A DNA stretch of 64,000 bases from Paenibacillus azoreducens (GTDB taxonomy: Bacteria; Bacillota; Bacilli; Paenibacillales; Paenibacillaceae). Under the pieces are notes generated by a model. The model did no database searches, was not told the origin of the DNA, and saw only the letters and a program-made list of their open reading frames with translations. The position numbers and the translations under genes were made by a program. The DNA is taken from the NCBI RefSeq assembly GCF_021654775.1, contig NZ_AP025343.1:5795501-5859500 (forward strand). The letters are read 5' to 3'. Positions 1-9,637 of the stretch are shown in pieces; position 1 is the stretch's first letter; every line of letters begins with the position of its first letter.

Positions 1-32
1 ATACCCCCGTTCACATGGAACAGGGGTATTTT
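1..32 (+). terminator. Rho-independent terminator of a gene left of the window
   Basis: ATACCCC pairs with GGGGTAT, with an inner GTTC/GAAC stem, and TTTT follows on the plus strand. The gene it ends lies outside the window. Confidence 0.6.
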
Positions 33-139
33 CATGCTGTTCACCAATTATTCAAATCAGACCTGCTCCGAACTTCCATTTTTGGGGTATCATGACTATT
101 AGAATTGTCACAAAAATTTAAGTTTTGAGGAGGATTGCA

Positions 140-529
140 TTGAAAAAGTCCATTGCTTTTATTCTTTCCTGCATGCTTTTATTGGTTCTTTCCGCTTGCG
201 GAGAAAAAAATAAAGAGTCTCAAGCCGCAAGCGGCGGAGTCAGCGACACAGGTGCCGCCCCCAGCGAGGAAATGGTCATCAAAGCGAAAAATTTTGCTTT
301 TGATAAACAAGAATATCATCTTAAAAAAGGCGTTCCCGTCAAAATCACCTTCGAAAATGAGGAAGGCACCCACGCCGTGTTAATTCCAGGGCTTGAGCTG
401 CAGCTCGATCAAAAACATAAATCCCAAGTAGTAACCCCTGAAAAAGCCGGTATCTTCGAGATGACCTGCTCCGTATATTGCGGCTCAGGGCATTCAGCCA
501 TGATCTCCAAAGTGATTGTGGACGAGTAA
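140..529 (+). CDS. CuA-type cupredoxin lipoprotein
   Basis: A 129-residue exported lipoprotein: an N-terminal hydrophobic helix ends in the lipobox LSAC (Cys20), so it should be anchored outside the membrane. The mature part is a single cupredoxin domain. Near the C-terminus it carries C-SVY-C-GSG-H-SA-M (C110, C114, H118, M121), the CX3CX3HX2M pattern of the binuclear CuA site of cytochrome c oxidase subunit II; a further His in GTHAV could be the remaining ligand. The glutamate usually between the two cysteines is replaced. There are no subunit II transmembrane hairpins, so it is a free-standing CuA domain, perhaps in electron transfer or copper handling (inference). The TTG start at 140 is chosen because GAGGAGG lies six bases upstream; a TTG at 125 would put the ribosome site inside the gene. 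Confidence 0.8.
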   Translation: MKKSIAFILSCMLLLVLSACGEKNKESQAASGGVSDTGAAPSEEMVIKAKNFAFDKQEYHLKKGVPVKITFENEEGTHAVLIPGLELQLDQKHKSQVVTPEKAGIFEMTCSVYCGSGHSAMISKVIVDE

Positions 530-548
530 ACCTGCTACAAGCGCAAGC

Positions 549-618
549 AATCCCCCTACAGACAATAAACAGGATCGGAATCATGATGTCCTGTTTGGAA
601 TCCTTTAGGGGGATTTTT
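549..618 (+). terminator. Terminator after the cupredoxin gene
   Basis: AATCCCCCTA (549-558) pairs with TAGGGGGATT (606-615) and a T run follows. A second inverted repeat around AACAGGA/TCCTGTT lies inside the loop. Confidence 0.7.
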
Positions 619-641
619 GCAAAGTTTATCTTTACGATGAA

Positions 642-3044
642 TCAGCTTTGGTCCTGCTCAATCAATTCGATCCATTCGTTATATTCCGTTTGAAGCTTGG
701 AATATTCGTCCTGCAGCTGGGTATGCTCTTCCCTAAGCTTTTCTTCTTTTTCCTGCTGAAGCTCAAGCTCTGCCTGCAGCAGCCGGTATTGGTGGGCGAT
801 AAGTTCAAAGTTGTCGCCAACCTCCTTCAACTCGGCGGCAGCACTCTCCTTCTCGCTCTGCAGCTTGCTTAGCTGCTCTTCCCCAGCGGCAATCTGGAGC
901 TTCCAATCCTCAAGCTCTGCCTGCAGCTCCCTTTCCCTGCTGTTCCAATGCTGCTGATGGTTCGTCATTTCCTCCAGCTTCTCCTGATACGTCTGCAGGG
1001 CAAGCTCGCTGCTGCGGATGAGCTCACGCTGTTCATTTTCCCTCGCTGCCGCTTCATCCAGCAGTCTGTTCAATTCTTCCACCTTTTGCAAGGCTTGGTC
1101 TTTTTCCTCCAACGCCATCAGGTACTCGATTTCAGTATCCTCTTGCCGCTGTTTCATCTCGCTGCCTTTCTGCTGAAGTTCCTCATATTGTTTTTGCAAA
1201 CCTTGGTACTGCTGCTTCAAATGATCGTAATGCTGCAAGTGTTCCTGATAAAGCCGCTCGATATCGGCATATTTCCGTCCGCTTTCCACAGCCTGACGTT
1301 CGGCTTCCTCGCAAGCCTGCTGACGCTGCGCAAGCTCTTCGGCGAGCTGCTCGTATTTCCGGCTGCTTTCGGCAACCCTCAAGACAAGCTCTTCATGCTC
1401 CTGCTGCTGACGGTCGTATTGATCCTTGAGCACCTCATGCTGCTGGAGCGTTTCCCCAAATTGCCGCTGCAGCTTACGGTACTGCTCTTCTTTATCTTCC
1501 ATGGACTGTTTGAGCTGCTTATGCTGATCATCCTTCTCCTGCAAGGACTGTTTCAGTTCATCGACCCTTGCCTCGCTTGACTCCAAGGCGGAGAGCAGTT
1601 CTTCCAGTTGCTGCTGCTTGGCAACAAGTTGTTCCTTCTGCTCTTCTATCGAAAGCTCCTGCAGCTGCAGTGTTTCATCAAGATCTTCGATCTTCTTTTG
1701 TTGGGAATCGATCTGCTGCCGCTGCTGCTCCAGTTTGCGCTGCCGTTCTTCGGATACCTGCAGCGCGGAAGCAGCCCTCCGCGACTCATCCTCCGCCTGC
1801 TCCTTGAGTACGCTAAGCTCATCATGAAGCGACTTCATGCCGGCTTCAAGCGCATCGTTCTGCTCTCCTGCTTCCAGAATGCGCAGCTCCAGTTCGCCGA
1901 TTTCTTCCTTTTGCTTGTCCACTTGACTTCGCCAGGAGGCCGCCTCCGCAGTAAGCTTCTCAATCTCTGACTTCTGCTTCTGGGATGAAACTTCATATTC
2001 CTCGAGCAGCTTCTGCATCCGGCGCTGTTCCTCTTCCGAATGGGCTGCCTCCTCCTTGAGGCGGGAAATCTGCCCATTCAGGCGTCCCTGCTGCTCTCTG
2101 AGCGTTTTTAGTTCCGTCTGGGAAACCTCTTCCTTCTTCAGCGCCGCCTGATGCAGCTCTTGAAGCTTGGCATGGGCATTCTTCGCCTGCTGAAGTTCCG
2201 CCTGCAAATTGCGGAGCTTATCCTGCAGTTGGCCGCTGCCGCTGCGAAGCTCTTCCAGCTGCTTGTTCAGCGCATCGACGTTTGCCTGATGCTTCTTCTC
2301 CGTTTCCTGCAGCGAAGTTTCGTACTTATTCCGGGTTTCCTTAAGCTCGGCTTGAAATTTTTCTTCCGTGCTTTTCAGCAGCCCCTGATGTTTCTGCTGT
2401 GCGGACTGAAGCGCCGCCGCAGCCCCCCGTTCCAGCTCCTGCATCGCCGCTTTATGCTTAGCCTCCAGCGCCTGCCTGTCGCGCTGGAGCTGCTCGGCAG
2501 CCTGCTTCTCCTTGCGCTGCAAGGATTCCTTCATTTCCGTTTCTTTCTTTAATGAGGCTCGGGTCTCCTCAAGCTCTTTCCCCATCGTTGACTTCGTGTT
2601 TTGAAGCTCTGCCGTTAGCGAAGCCTTAGTATCTTCGAACTCCTTAAGCAGCCCCATTTTCTCCGTCTCCCACTGCTTTCGCAGTTCCTCTGTCTCCTTG
2701 GCCGCTGCGAGCTGTTCTTCCTGCAGCTTCGCATACAGCTCCTGCTGCTCCATACGCACAGCCTGGAGTTTCGAAAGTTCGCTCCGCAGCTCGCTTCTTT
2801 CGCCTGTCAGCATCTTGACCTCGTTTTGGACATCTTGAAGCTGAATCGCTTCCTCAGCCATATGTACGGCAGTCAAAACAGCCAGCTTCATCGCATCGAG
2901 CCGGGAATGGTTTTTGGAAATGGAGTTCATGCGTTCATCTACGTAAGCAGCAACCTTTTTCATATAGTCGGCACTGCTGCCTACCAATTTATAAGAAGTC
3001 CCGTAGATATCCACGGTGACGCGAGTACGATCAGGTGTAGTCAC
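642..3044 (-). CDS. zapA: ZapA-domain protein with a giant coiled-coil tail
   Basis: The first ~90 residues are a ZapA domain (TRVTVDIYGTSYKLVGS then a helix with AAYVDERMNSI and LDAMKLAVLTAVHMAEE). ZapA binds FtsZ and bundles its filaments at the division site. Position directly after pheT matches the pheS-pheT-zapA order known in Bacillus. The protein is about 800 residues, whereas ZapA is normally near 100; residues ~95-800 are almost unbroken Glu/Lys/Gln/Leu-rich heptads of a long coiled coil without membrane segments. The GTG start at 3044 has GGAGGG seven bases upstream; the longer frame to 3128 has no comparable site. It may be a fusion of ZapA to an EzrA- or Smc-like rod; the role of the tail is unknown. 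Confidence 0.85.
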   Translation of the reverse strand: MTTPDRTRVTVDIYGTSYKLVGSSADYMKKVAAYVDERMNSISKNHSRLDAMKLAVLTAVHMAEEAIQLQDVQNEVKMLTGERSELRSELSKLQAVRMEQQELYAKLQEEQLAAAKETEELRKQWETEKMGLLKEFEDTKASLTAELQNTKSTMGKELEETRASLKKETEMKESLQRKEKQAAEQLQRDRQALEAKHKAAMQELERGAAAALQSAQQKHQGLLKSTEEKFQAELKETRNKYETSLQETEKKHQANVDALNKQLEELRSGSGQLQDKLRNLQAELQQAKNAHAKLQELHQAALKKEEVSQTELKTLREQQGRLNGQISRLKEEAAHSEEEQRRMQKLLEEYEVSSQKQKSEIEKLTAEAASWRSQVDKQKEEIGELELRILEAGEQNDALEAGMKSLHDELSVLKEQAEDESRRAASALQVSEERQRKLEQQRQQIDSQQKKIEDLDETLQLQELSIEEQKEQLVAKQQQLEELLSALESSEARVDELKQSLQEKDDQHKQLKQSMEDKEEQYRKLQRQFGETLQQHEVLKDQYDRQQQEHEELVLRVAESSRKYEQLAEELAQRQQACEEAERQAVESGRKYADIERLYQEHLQHYDHLKQQYQGLQKQYEELQQKGSEMKQRQEDTEIEYLMALEEKDQALQKVEELNRLLDEAAARENEQRELIRSSELALQTYQEKLEEMTNHQQHWNSRERELQAELEDWKLQIAAGEEQLSKLQSEKESAAAELKEVGDNFELIAHQYRLLQAELELQQEKEEKLREEHTQLQDEYSKLQTEYNEWIELIEQDQS

Positions 3045-3157
3045 AGTTGTGCCCTCCTTCATATGTGTGTTGACTCTTAGATGTCTGGTTACTTCTGCAA
3101 AAAAGCCACATCGAATCTGTATGTACATGGATTCGATGCGGCTTCATTCAATTCCTG

Positions 3158-5608
3158 CTATTTTCTCAATTCTGCATGAAAAGTTTGCTCAAGCCGGTCC
3201 ACAACGGCTGCATGCGCAGATGAAACTTCTTCATCCGTCAGCGTGCGCTCGTTATGGCGGTAAACGATCGAAATCGCCACACTCTTCTTGCCTTCACCCA
3301 GCTTGCTGCCCGTGAATACGTCAAATACCTGCACGGACTGCAGCAGTTCTCCTGCAGCTTCGCGAATGGCGGCCAGCATCGCTCCCGCTTCCACGCTGTC
3401 GTCTACAACGACCGCGATATCGCGTTCGGAAGCCGGAAAACGAGGAAGCTCACGGTATTTGATCTCTTCGTTCGCATGTTCATAAAGCGGCTGAAGCAAA
3501 ATTTCCGCCGTATAAACATCGCCAAGATCGCGCTCCTGCTGCAGCTCCGGATGTACCTGGCCCATTGTGCCAAGCAGGAGCTGCGCCCCGCCTTCAACCG
3601 TCAGATACACGGAAGCCGAACGTCCCGGATGGTAGCCTTGCGGCTGATTCGCCACATAACTGATCGAATCTTGAAGTCCAAGGTATTCGAACAACGTTTC
3701 AAGTGCGCCTTTCAGGTCAAAGAAATCGACCGCCTCCGGCGTTTGGTTCCATTGTTTAGGTCCGCGGCTTCCGCACAGCAAAAGCGTCAGCACAGGAATT
3801 TCTTTAGGCTGGGTTGTCAGTTCCTCTTCCTGACTGTAGAACACGTTCCCCATCTCGAACAAGGCAAGATCGGTTTGCTTGCGGTTGGCATTATAAGCTG
3901 CGACATCAAGCAGCTGAGGGATAATGCTTGTGCGCAGCACGCTCCGCTCCTCGCTCATCGGCATCGCAAGCTTGATTGCGCGCGCACCTTCGGTTAATGC
4001 CGGGAATAGAGCGGTCTCGTCGGGATGCGTAAAGGAGTAGCTGATGACATCCTGCCATCCGCCATGCGTAAACAATCTTCGAATATCGCGGCGCAAAGCC
4101 TGCGGCTTCGTGTATGCTCCCGGCGTGGTCGGTCCTTCGATCGCGGTTGTCGGGATATTGTCGTAGCCGTACAGACGGGCGATTTCTTCAATAAGATCCA
4201 CGTCTCTGGAAATATCGCCGCGGCGCGAAGGCACCTTCACTTCGAGAATCCCCTGCGCGGTATCGGCGCAGCTGAAATGCAGGCGGCTGAAGATGGTTTT
4301 CACTTCAAGCATCGACAACTCCGTACCGAGAAATCGGTTCAGTTTGTCGAACGAAAGCACGATAACTTTGTCTTCTGTCGCAGCCGAACCGGCTTCCACG
4401 ATTCCTTTGTGGACCGCTCCGCCTGCATAGCGGCATATGAGAGCTGTCGCGCGGTTCAGCGCCGGAATAACGGCATTTGGATCCACTTCCTTCTCGAAGC
4501 GCAAACTTGCCTCGGAGCGAAGTCCCAGTTGTCTCGAAGTTTTGCGGATGGTGCCGCCGTCAAACTTGGCGGATTCCAGCAAAATATTCACCGTATTATC
4601 GGTTACTTCGGAGTTAAGTCCACCCATCACGCCAGCGAGTCCAACCGGCTGCACGCCATCGGTAATCAGCAGCATATGCGGCTCCAGCTTGCGTTCTTGG
4701 CCGTCCAGCGTAACCAAAGTTTCGCCTTCCTTGGCAAGGCGGACGTCAATGGCTCCACCTGTCAGTTGATCCGCATCGAAAGCGTGCAAAGGCTGGCCGT
4801 ACTCCAGCATGACATAGTTGGTAATGTCAACGATGTTGTTGATCGGGCGCACGCCGGCAGCCATCAGGCGGTTCTGCATCCACTGCGGCGAAGGACCGAT
4901 TTTCACATCCGTAATATATCTGGCAGCATAATGGCTGCAATGCTCCGGAGAGCTGATTTTCACGGAAATATGGCTGTCTGCCGCATCCGCGATTTCTACC
5001 AGTTCCTTTTCGGGATTCGGCAGTTTAACATCGCGGCCGAGGATGGCCCCGACTTCATAAGCCGCGCCAATCATGCTCAGGCAGTCGGAACGGTTCGGCG
5101 TCAAATCAAACTCCAGCACCTGGTCATCAAGGCCCAACACCTGACCGATCGGCGTGCCGATATGCAAGGATTCCGGCAGCACCAGGATACCTTCCTGCTG
5201 TTCTTTCGGCAGCAGCTTATCGTTCAAGCCCAGCTCTTTGGCGGAACAGATCATCCCTTGGGAAAGGGCGCCGCGGAGTTTGGCTTTCTTGATTTCCAGT
5301 CCTCCCGGAAGCTTAGCGCCAACGAGCGCCACCGGCACTTTCTGGCCGGCATCGACGTTTTTGGCGCCGCACACGATCTGCAGTTCTTCCTCCTGCCCGG
5401 CATCGACGATGCAAATATTCAGTTTATCCGCATCCGGATGTTTTTCTTTGCTTTTCACATAGCCGACGACAACTTTTGTGACCCCTTTGTTGCGGTTTTC
5501 AATCTCGTCGATTTCGATCCCCGCGCGCGTAATCTTCTCAGCAAGCTCTTCGGCCGCCACATTTTCAAGCGATACATAATCCGCTAACCATTCCGTTGAT
5601 ACTTTCAT
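3158..5608 (-). CDS. pheT: Phenylalanyl-tRNA synthetase beta subunit
   Basis: An 816-residue beta chain of the cytoplasmic alpha2beta2 phenylalanyl-tRNA synthetase, which charges tRNA-Phe. Domains in order: N-terminal helix, EMAP/tRNA-binding OB-fold (~40-155, with VGYVKSKEKHPDADKL), B3/B4 editing domain (~210-400), B5 DNA-binding-like domain, catalytic-like core, and a C-terminal FDX-ACB anticodon-binding domain (from ~720, FPASERDIAVVV). Length fits the family (about 800 in Bacillus). AAGGAAGGG lies upstream of the ATG. It follows pheS by 47 bases and shares its T-box. Confidence 0.97.
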   Translation of the reverse strand: MKVSTEWLADYVSLENVAAEELAEKITRAGIEIDEIENRNKGVTKVVVGYVKSKEKHPDADKLNICIVDAGQEEELQIVCGAKNVDAGQKVPVALVGAKLPGGLEIKKAKLRGALSQGMICSAKELGLNDKLLPKEQQEGILVLPESLHIGTPIGQVLGLDDQVLEFDLTPNRSDCLSMIGAAYEVGAILGRDVKLPNPEKELVEIADAADSHISVKISSPEHCSHYAARYITDVKIGPSPQWMQNRLMAAGVRPINNIVDITNYVMLEYGQPLHAFDADQLTGGAIDVRLAKEGETLVTLDGQERKLEPHMLLITDGVQPVGLAGVMGGLNSEVTDNTVNILLESAKFDGGTIRKTSRQLGLRSEASLRFEKEVDPNAVIPALNRATALICRYAGGAVHKGIVEAGSAATEDKVIVLSFDKLNRFLGTELSMLEVKTIFSRLHFSCADTAQGILEVKVPSRRGDISRDVDLIEEIARLYGYDNIPTTAIEGPTTPGAYTKPQALRRDIRRLFTHGGWQDVISYSFTHPDETALFPALTEGARAIKLAMPMSEERSVLRTSIIPQLLDVAAYNANRKQTDLALFEMGNVFYSQEEELTTQPKEIPVLTLLLCGSRGPKQWNQTPEAVDFFDLKGALETLFEYLGLQDSISYVANQPQGYHPGRSASVYLTVEGGAQLLLGTMGQVHPELQQERDLGDVYTAEILLQPLYEHANEEIKYRELPRFPASERDIAVVVDDSVEAGAMLAAIREAAGELLQSVQVFDVFTGSKLGEGKKSVAISIVYRHNERTLTDEEVSSAHAAVVDRLEQTFHAELRK

Positions 5609-5655
5609 TTACGGGTCCCTTCCTTCTTTCCTTATTCGCTTAGCCGCCCCTTGCC

Positions 5656-6690
5656 TTATTTGCGGGCAAATTGCTTCAAAAATGCCATGTCGCTGTTATA
5701 GAAATGACGGATATCGTCAATGCCGTATTTTAAAATCGCGATCCGCTCTACGCCCATGCCGAAAGCAAAACCGCTGTATTTTTCCGGATCGTAACCGCCC
5801 ATTTCGAGCACCTTCGGATGCACCATGCCGCAGCCCAAAATCTCCAGCCATCCCGTATGCTTGCACATCCGGCAGCCGTTGCCCCCGCATTTCACGCAGG
5901 TGACATCCACTTCCGCGCTTGGCTCCGTGAACGGGAAGAAGCTTGGACGAAGACGGATTTGGGTGCTGGAACCGAACATCTCCTGTACGAATTGAAGCAG
6001 GGTGCCTTTCAAGTCGCTCATGCGGATATTTTCGCCGATAACCAAACCTTCGATTTGATTGAACTGGAAGGAATGCGTAGCGTCATCATCATCGCGGCGG
6101 TACACCTTGCCCGGACAGATGACTTTGACAGGCACTTCTCCTTCCATCTTTTCCATGGTGCGGATTTGCACCGGAGAAGTTTGCGTGCGCATCAGAATTT
6201 CTTCCGTAATGTAGAACGTATCCTGCATGTCGCGCGCCGGGTGGTTTTTCGGAAGGTTCAATGCTTCAAAGTTATAATAATCCGTTTCCACTTCCGGACC
6301 TTCGGCAATATGGTAGCCCATACCGATGAAAATTTCCTCGATCTCCTCGATCACCTTGTTGAGCGGATGAATGCCGCCTTGCTGCATTTTGCGCCCAGGC
6401 AGCGTTACGTCAACTTTTTCCGCCTGCAAACGTTTTTCGGTTTCGGCTTTCCGGAACGCCTCTTGTTTCGCTTCAATCAAAGCCTCAATCGCGCCGCGAA
6501 CCTCATTGGCAACTTGGCCGATTTTCGGGCGTTCTTCCGCGCTCAGCGCTCCCATCCCACGCAAAACTTCAGTAAGCGCGCCTTTTTTGCCCAAATATTT
6601 CACGCGCAGATCATTCAGCGTTTGTGCTCCTTTTACCCCATGCAGCTGTTCCAGGGCTTCCTGCCGCAGCGCTTCGAGTTTTTCCTTCAT
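5656..6690 (-). CDS. pheS: Phenylalanyl-tRNA synthetase alpha subunit
   Basis: Catalytic class II subunit, 344 residues, the length usual in Bacillus. An N-terminal coiled coil (residues 1-85) is followed by the class II core: motif 2 region around [21 protein letters not shown], the cysteine-rich insert [17 protein letters not shown], and motif 3 [18 protein letters not shown] near the C-terminus. The start at 6690 has AAGGAGG nine bases upstream; the frame extends 33 bases further, but that stretch contains the ribosome site. First gene of pheST. Confidence 0.97.
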   Translation of the reverse strand: MKEKLEALRQEALEQLHGVKGAQTLNDLRVKYLGKKGALTEVLRGMGALSAEERPKIGQVANEVRGAIEALIEAKQEAFRKAETEKRLQAEKVDVTLPGRKMQQGGIHPLNKVIEEIEEIFIGMGYHIAEGPEVETDYYNFEALNLPKNHPARDMQDTFYITEEILMRTQTSPVQIRTMEKMEGEVPVKVICPGKVYRRDDDDATHSFQFNQIEGLVIGENIRMSDLKGTLLQFVQEMFGSSTQIRLRPSFFPFTEPSAEVDVTCVKCGGNGCRMCKHTGWLEILGCGMVHPKVLEMGGYDPEKYSGFAFGMGVERIAILKYGIDDIRHFYNSDMAFLKQFARK

Positions 6691-6820
6691 CTCTTCCTGC
6701 CTCCTTCTTAAAATAAAACGCACCTCGTACGTCTGGCCTTCTAAAACGTTTGCCTACATAAGTTGAACTAATGATTGAACGGATAAAGGCAGCCGGACGC
6801 TCGACTTTAAGCTTTACAAA

Positions 6821-7125
6821 AATAAAAAAGGCCTTTTCTCCCGGAAAGGGACGAAAAGACCGTGGTACCACCCTTGTTAGAACTGCTTGCCGCCCGCTTT
6901 CCGGGGGACAAACCTGTTCTCACTTTAATCGCTGTAACGGTGCGTACCCGGTATCCCCTACTTCGATGCCGAATATGCCGGCAAAGGTTCAAGGAACTGC
7001 TCCGGAGGGAATTTCGGCAGCCCGTTTCTGTAGAAACGCTCTCAATCTGCGGCGTTTCCTCCCTGTAAAGTGGCACTGCGTACTTGTCTCCATCATCGCA
7101 TTTACTTCTGCTGTTCAAACACATC
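6821..7125 (-). promoter_or_regulatory. T-box leader of pheST
   Basis: On the minus strand the leader carries the T-box core AGGGTGGTACCACGG (6860-6874), followed by a terminator whose stem pairs GGTCTTTT with AAAAGGCC and which ends in TTTTTT (about 6821-6861). Upstream is a Stem I region with an AG-bulge-like GGAGACAAGTA. A UUC triplet, a Phe codon, sits at 6994-6996 on the 3' side of Stem I and is a candidate specifier; the exact specifier is inferred. Uncharged tRNA-Phe should bind and let transcription proceed. Confidence 0.93.
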
Positions 7126-7158
7126 TTGATGTGTTAATCATTTTGCACACTATATGCA

Positions 7159-7187
7159 ATGTTATTCCTTTTGTTGACTATAATCAA
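7159..7187 (-). promoter_or_regulatory. Candidate promoter of pheST
   Basis: TTGATT and TAACAT separated by 17 bases, placed just upstream of the T-box Stem I. Both boxes match four of six consensus bases. Confidence 0.4.
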
Positions 7188-7253
7188 TTATTATAAGTAA
7201 AAAACGCGGTGCTGGCAAGTCGCCTGCGGGAATCGGCTGGTCGTGTCACGTGT

Positions 7254-9095
7254 CTACAAGCTCTCAAGCTGCTTCCGAAGAGCACGAACTTCACCAATCC
7301 GCTCCTCCCCGCCTTCCGGATCCTCAATACCCAGCAGCCTCGAAATTTCCCATTCAAGTTCAAGTCTTCGTTTCTCCCGGTCCGGATCTTCCTTAAGCAC
7401 CCCGCCAAGTCTTTTCAGCCGTTCTTCCTCTTCCTTCACGGAACCCTCAAACAGCACCGGCTCGCGCTCCGGCGACAACGTCAGCAGACGGTTGGCCAAT
7501 TTGCGAACCAGCATGCGGTCATGCGATACAACAACCAACGCGCCGGGATATGCGACCAGCGCTTCTTCGACCACCTCACGCGTGTGAATGTCCAAATAGT
7601 TCGTCGGCTCATCCAGCACAAGCAGATTGGCGCCGCTGAAATACAGCTGCACGAATGCGGCGCGGCATTTTTCGCCCATGCTTAGATCACCGATACGCTT
7701 GAAAACATCCTCCCTGGAAAAAAGAAAACATCCGAGAATCGTCCGCGCATGCGTCTCCGTCATATCCGGCAGTCCGAGCAAACTTTCCAGCAGCGTCTCT
7801 TCCTCATTCAATCCTTCAAGCTCCTGCGAGAAATACCCCACATTCACGCCCGGATGCATCCATACATTTCCTTGATCGGGTTCGAGCTCGGCAAGTACCA
7901 GCTTCAGAAGCGTGGATTTACCGCTGCCGTTCGGCCCTCTTACCGCCAGCCGGTCGCCGCGGGACAGCAGCAAATCAAGTCCATTAAACAGCTTTTTGCC
8001 TTCGTAGCCGAAACGCACTTGTTCAAGACGCAACAGAACACGGGCCGCGAAACCTCCCTCTCCCAGCTGCATGTTTACCTTTAGCGTATCCTTTGGCTTT
8101 TGCACGCTTTCCTTTTCCAGCCGTTCCAGTTCCTTTTGTTTGGCATGATACCTGGAAATGTTTTTCTTCGCTTTCGCTTTGTAAAAAGGAGTGGCGGCTT
8201 TGGTTTCGGTATTTTTATGGGCGGATCCGTCGGCCCTGAGAAACCACTCCTGATAACGGCGGATCGATTCCTCCAACGCCTCCTTCAGCTGTTTCTGCTT
8301 TTTGTAGAGCGCCTCCTGCTCCCGCAGCTCCCGCTCCTTCTCCCGTTTGTAATCCGAATAACCGCCTTTGTATCTCTTCATCCCGCTTTCCGTCAATTCG
8401 CAAATTCCGGTTGCAACATGATCGAGGAAGGTACGGTCATGGGATACAAACAGCACGGTGCCTTCATAGCCGTTCAGCCATTCTTCCAGCCAGGCCAAAC
8501 TCTCCCCATCAAGATGGTTAGTCGGCTCATCCAGCAGCAGGAACGAGGGGCGTTTGACGAGCAGAGCAGCGAGTCTGACCCGGGTTTTCTGTCCGCCGCT
8601 TAATTCGGAAAACGGAACCTGCCATAATTCCGCTCCGATATTCAGCATGGTCAGCACCTTTTCGATCTCAATCTCCCACTGAAAACCTCCCAGCTGCTCA
8701 TAGCGCTCAAGCGTTTGACCGTACGCGTCAAGCAGTTTCTGGTCGTTTGCGGAAGCCCCGCTGGCCAGTTCTTGTTCGAGCCTGCTCAGTCTCTCCTTGA
8801 CAAGCCACACCTCTCCGCTGTCGCAACCAGCCGCCGCAAGCGTTGTCAGGGCCAGCAGGGAATCGGAACTTTGCTTCATCATTCCCCACTCCTCCAAAGG
8901 CAAACCGCGTTCCACGGTTCCCTGATCAGGCTCCAGCTCCCCGGTCAGCACTTTTAATAACGTCGTTTTTCCCGCCCCGTTCGCGCCGAACAAGGCCAGT
9001 TTTTCGCCTTCATATATTTCAAAATCCACCTTTTCAAAGATGGCTTTCCCTTTAAATTCTTTCGCCAGTTTTTTAGCTTTCACAATATTCATCAT
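7254..9095 (-). CDS. ABC-F ATPase, probable antibiotic ribosome-protection factor
   Basis: A 613-residue ABC-F protein: two nucleotide-binding domains on one chain and no membrane domain. Domain 1 has Walker [10 protein letters not shown] (~36), signature LSGGQKTR and DEPTNHLD; domain 2 has GPNGSGKST (~390), signature LSMGEKCR and DEPTNYLD. A charged ~80-residue linker joins them, and the C-terminus is a Glu/Arg-rich helical tail. ABC-F proteins of this layout bind the ribosomal E site and dislodge drugs (VmlR, Vga, Lsa types) or tune translation. The drug-resistance reading is favoured because the gene sits behind a leader peptide and terminators. AAGGGTG lies eight bases before the ATG. Which drugs it acts on cannot be read from sequence. 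Confidence 0.9.
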   Translation of the reverse strand: MMNIVKAKKLAKEFKGKAIFEKVDFEIYEGEKLALFGANGAGKTTLLKVLTGELEPDQGTVERGLPLEEWGMMKQSSDSLLALTTLAAAGCDSGEVWLVKERLSRLEQELASGASANDQKLLDAYGQTLERYEQLGGFQWEIEIEKVLTMLNIGAELWQVPFSELSGGQKTRVRLAALLVKRPSFLLLDEPTNHLDGESLAWLEEWLNGYEGTVLFVSHDRTFLDHVATGICELTESGMKRYKGGYSDYKREKERELREQEALYKKQKQLKEALEESIRRYQEWFLRADGSAHKNTETKAATPFYKAKAKKNISRYHAKQKELERLEKESVQKPKDTLKVNMQLGEGGFAARVLLRLEQVRFGYEGKKLFNGLDLLLSRGDRLAVRGPNGSGKSTLLKLVLAELEPDQGNVWMHPGVNVGYFSQELEGLNEEETLLESLLGLPDMTETHARTILGCFLFSREDVFKRIGDLSMGEKCRAAFVQLYFSGANLLVLDEPTNYLDIHTREVVEEALVAYPGALVVVSHDRMLVRKLANRLLTLSPEREPVLFEGSVKEEEERLKRLGGVLKEDPDREKRRLELEWEISRLLGIEDPEGGEERIGEVRALRKQLESL

Positions 9096-9124
9096 ATATG
9101 AATCACCCTTTTAATCAGAAATGG

Positions 9125-9151
9125 AAAAAACCGCAGGCAGAATGCCTACGG
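9125..9151 (-). terminator. Attenuator terminator just upstream of the ABC-F gene
   Basis: Minus strand CCGTAGGCA pairs with TGCCTGCGG and is followed by TTTTTT, only 30 bases before the ABC-F start. A terminator inside the 5' leader fits conditional attenuation. Confidence 0.75.
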
Positions 9152-9201
9152 CAGGGAATTGAAATGATGGTGATTGCCTATGCTTGAACAAGCGGGCGCC
9201 G

Positions 9202-9225
9202 AAAAAACATGATAATCCATCATGT
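9202..9225 (-). terminator. Second, weaker terminator-like hairpin in the leader
   Basis: Minus strand ACATGAT pairs with ATCATGT, followed by TTTTTT. It starts seven bases after the leader-peptide stop, so a ribosome stalled on the leader could block it. Confidence 0.5.
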
Positions 9226-9231
9226 TAATCC

Positions 9232-9324
9232 TTAAAACGCACTTAACCGATGAATGCATGAAAACACAAAAAAAAGCATTTTCCCATCCATAATCAAGAT
9301 CCACGAGTCCCCAAAAATAGACAT
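9232..9324 (-). CDS. Leader peptide of the ABC-F gene (30 aa)
   Basis: A 30-codon frame starts MSIFGDSW and ends RLSAF. AGGA lies five bases before its ATG, with further purine-rich sequence upstream. It sits directly before two terminator-like hairpins and the ABC-F gene. This layout matches ribosome-mediated attenuation, where a drug-stalled ribosome on a short upstream frame prevents termination. Expression is inferred, not shown. Confidence 0.55.
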   Translation of the reverse strand: MSIFGDSWILIMDGKMLFFVFSCIHRLSAF

Positions 9325-9637
9325 ACCAATCCTATTCCTCTTCCCTGCTCCTAAAGCAGAGATTGCCTGATTCAACAATTTGATGTTGTCTATGCAGATT
9401 AGAGAGAACAGTGATGTGTATTCATTGGATTGTGTGGTTACCTCGTTTTTCTTTAGGATGTCATGCTTATAGTCATTCTAACAAACTTTTCTGAAGATGG
9501 AAAGCCCTTAAAAGAAACCTCGTACATCTCTGGATGTATCCGGCCGGATCAAGATCAACATCGGGAGGGATTCGGGCTTCGCCGTCCATTGATATTCTTT
9601 ATTTAAGGGCGGCAAAACCAGAAAAGAAACGCGGCTC

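Noticed and set aside
948..1580. Leu/Phe-rich open frame on the plus strand
   Set aside because: It is the complement of the Glu/Gln/Lys-rich coiled-coil codons of zapA; no ribosome site or family.
4025..5587. 520-codon open frame opposite pheT
   Set aside because: Fully antisense to a well-conserved synthetase gene; Arg/His/Phe-rich composition typical of a mirror frame.
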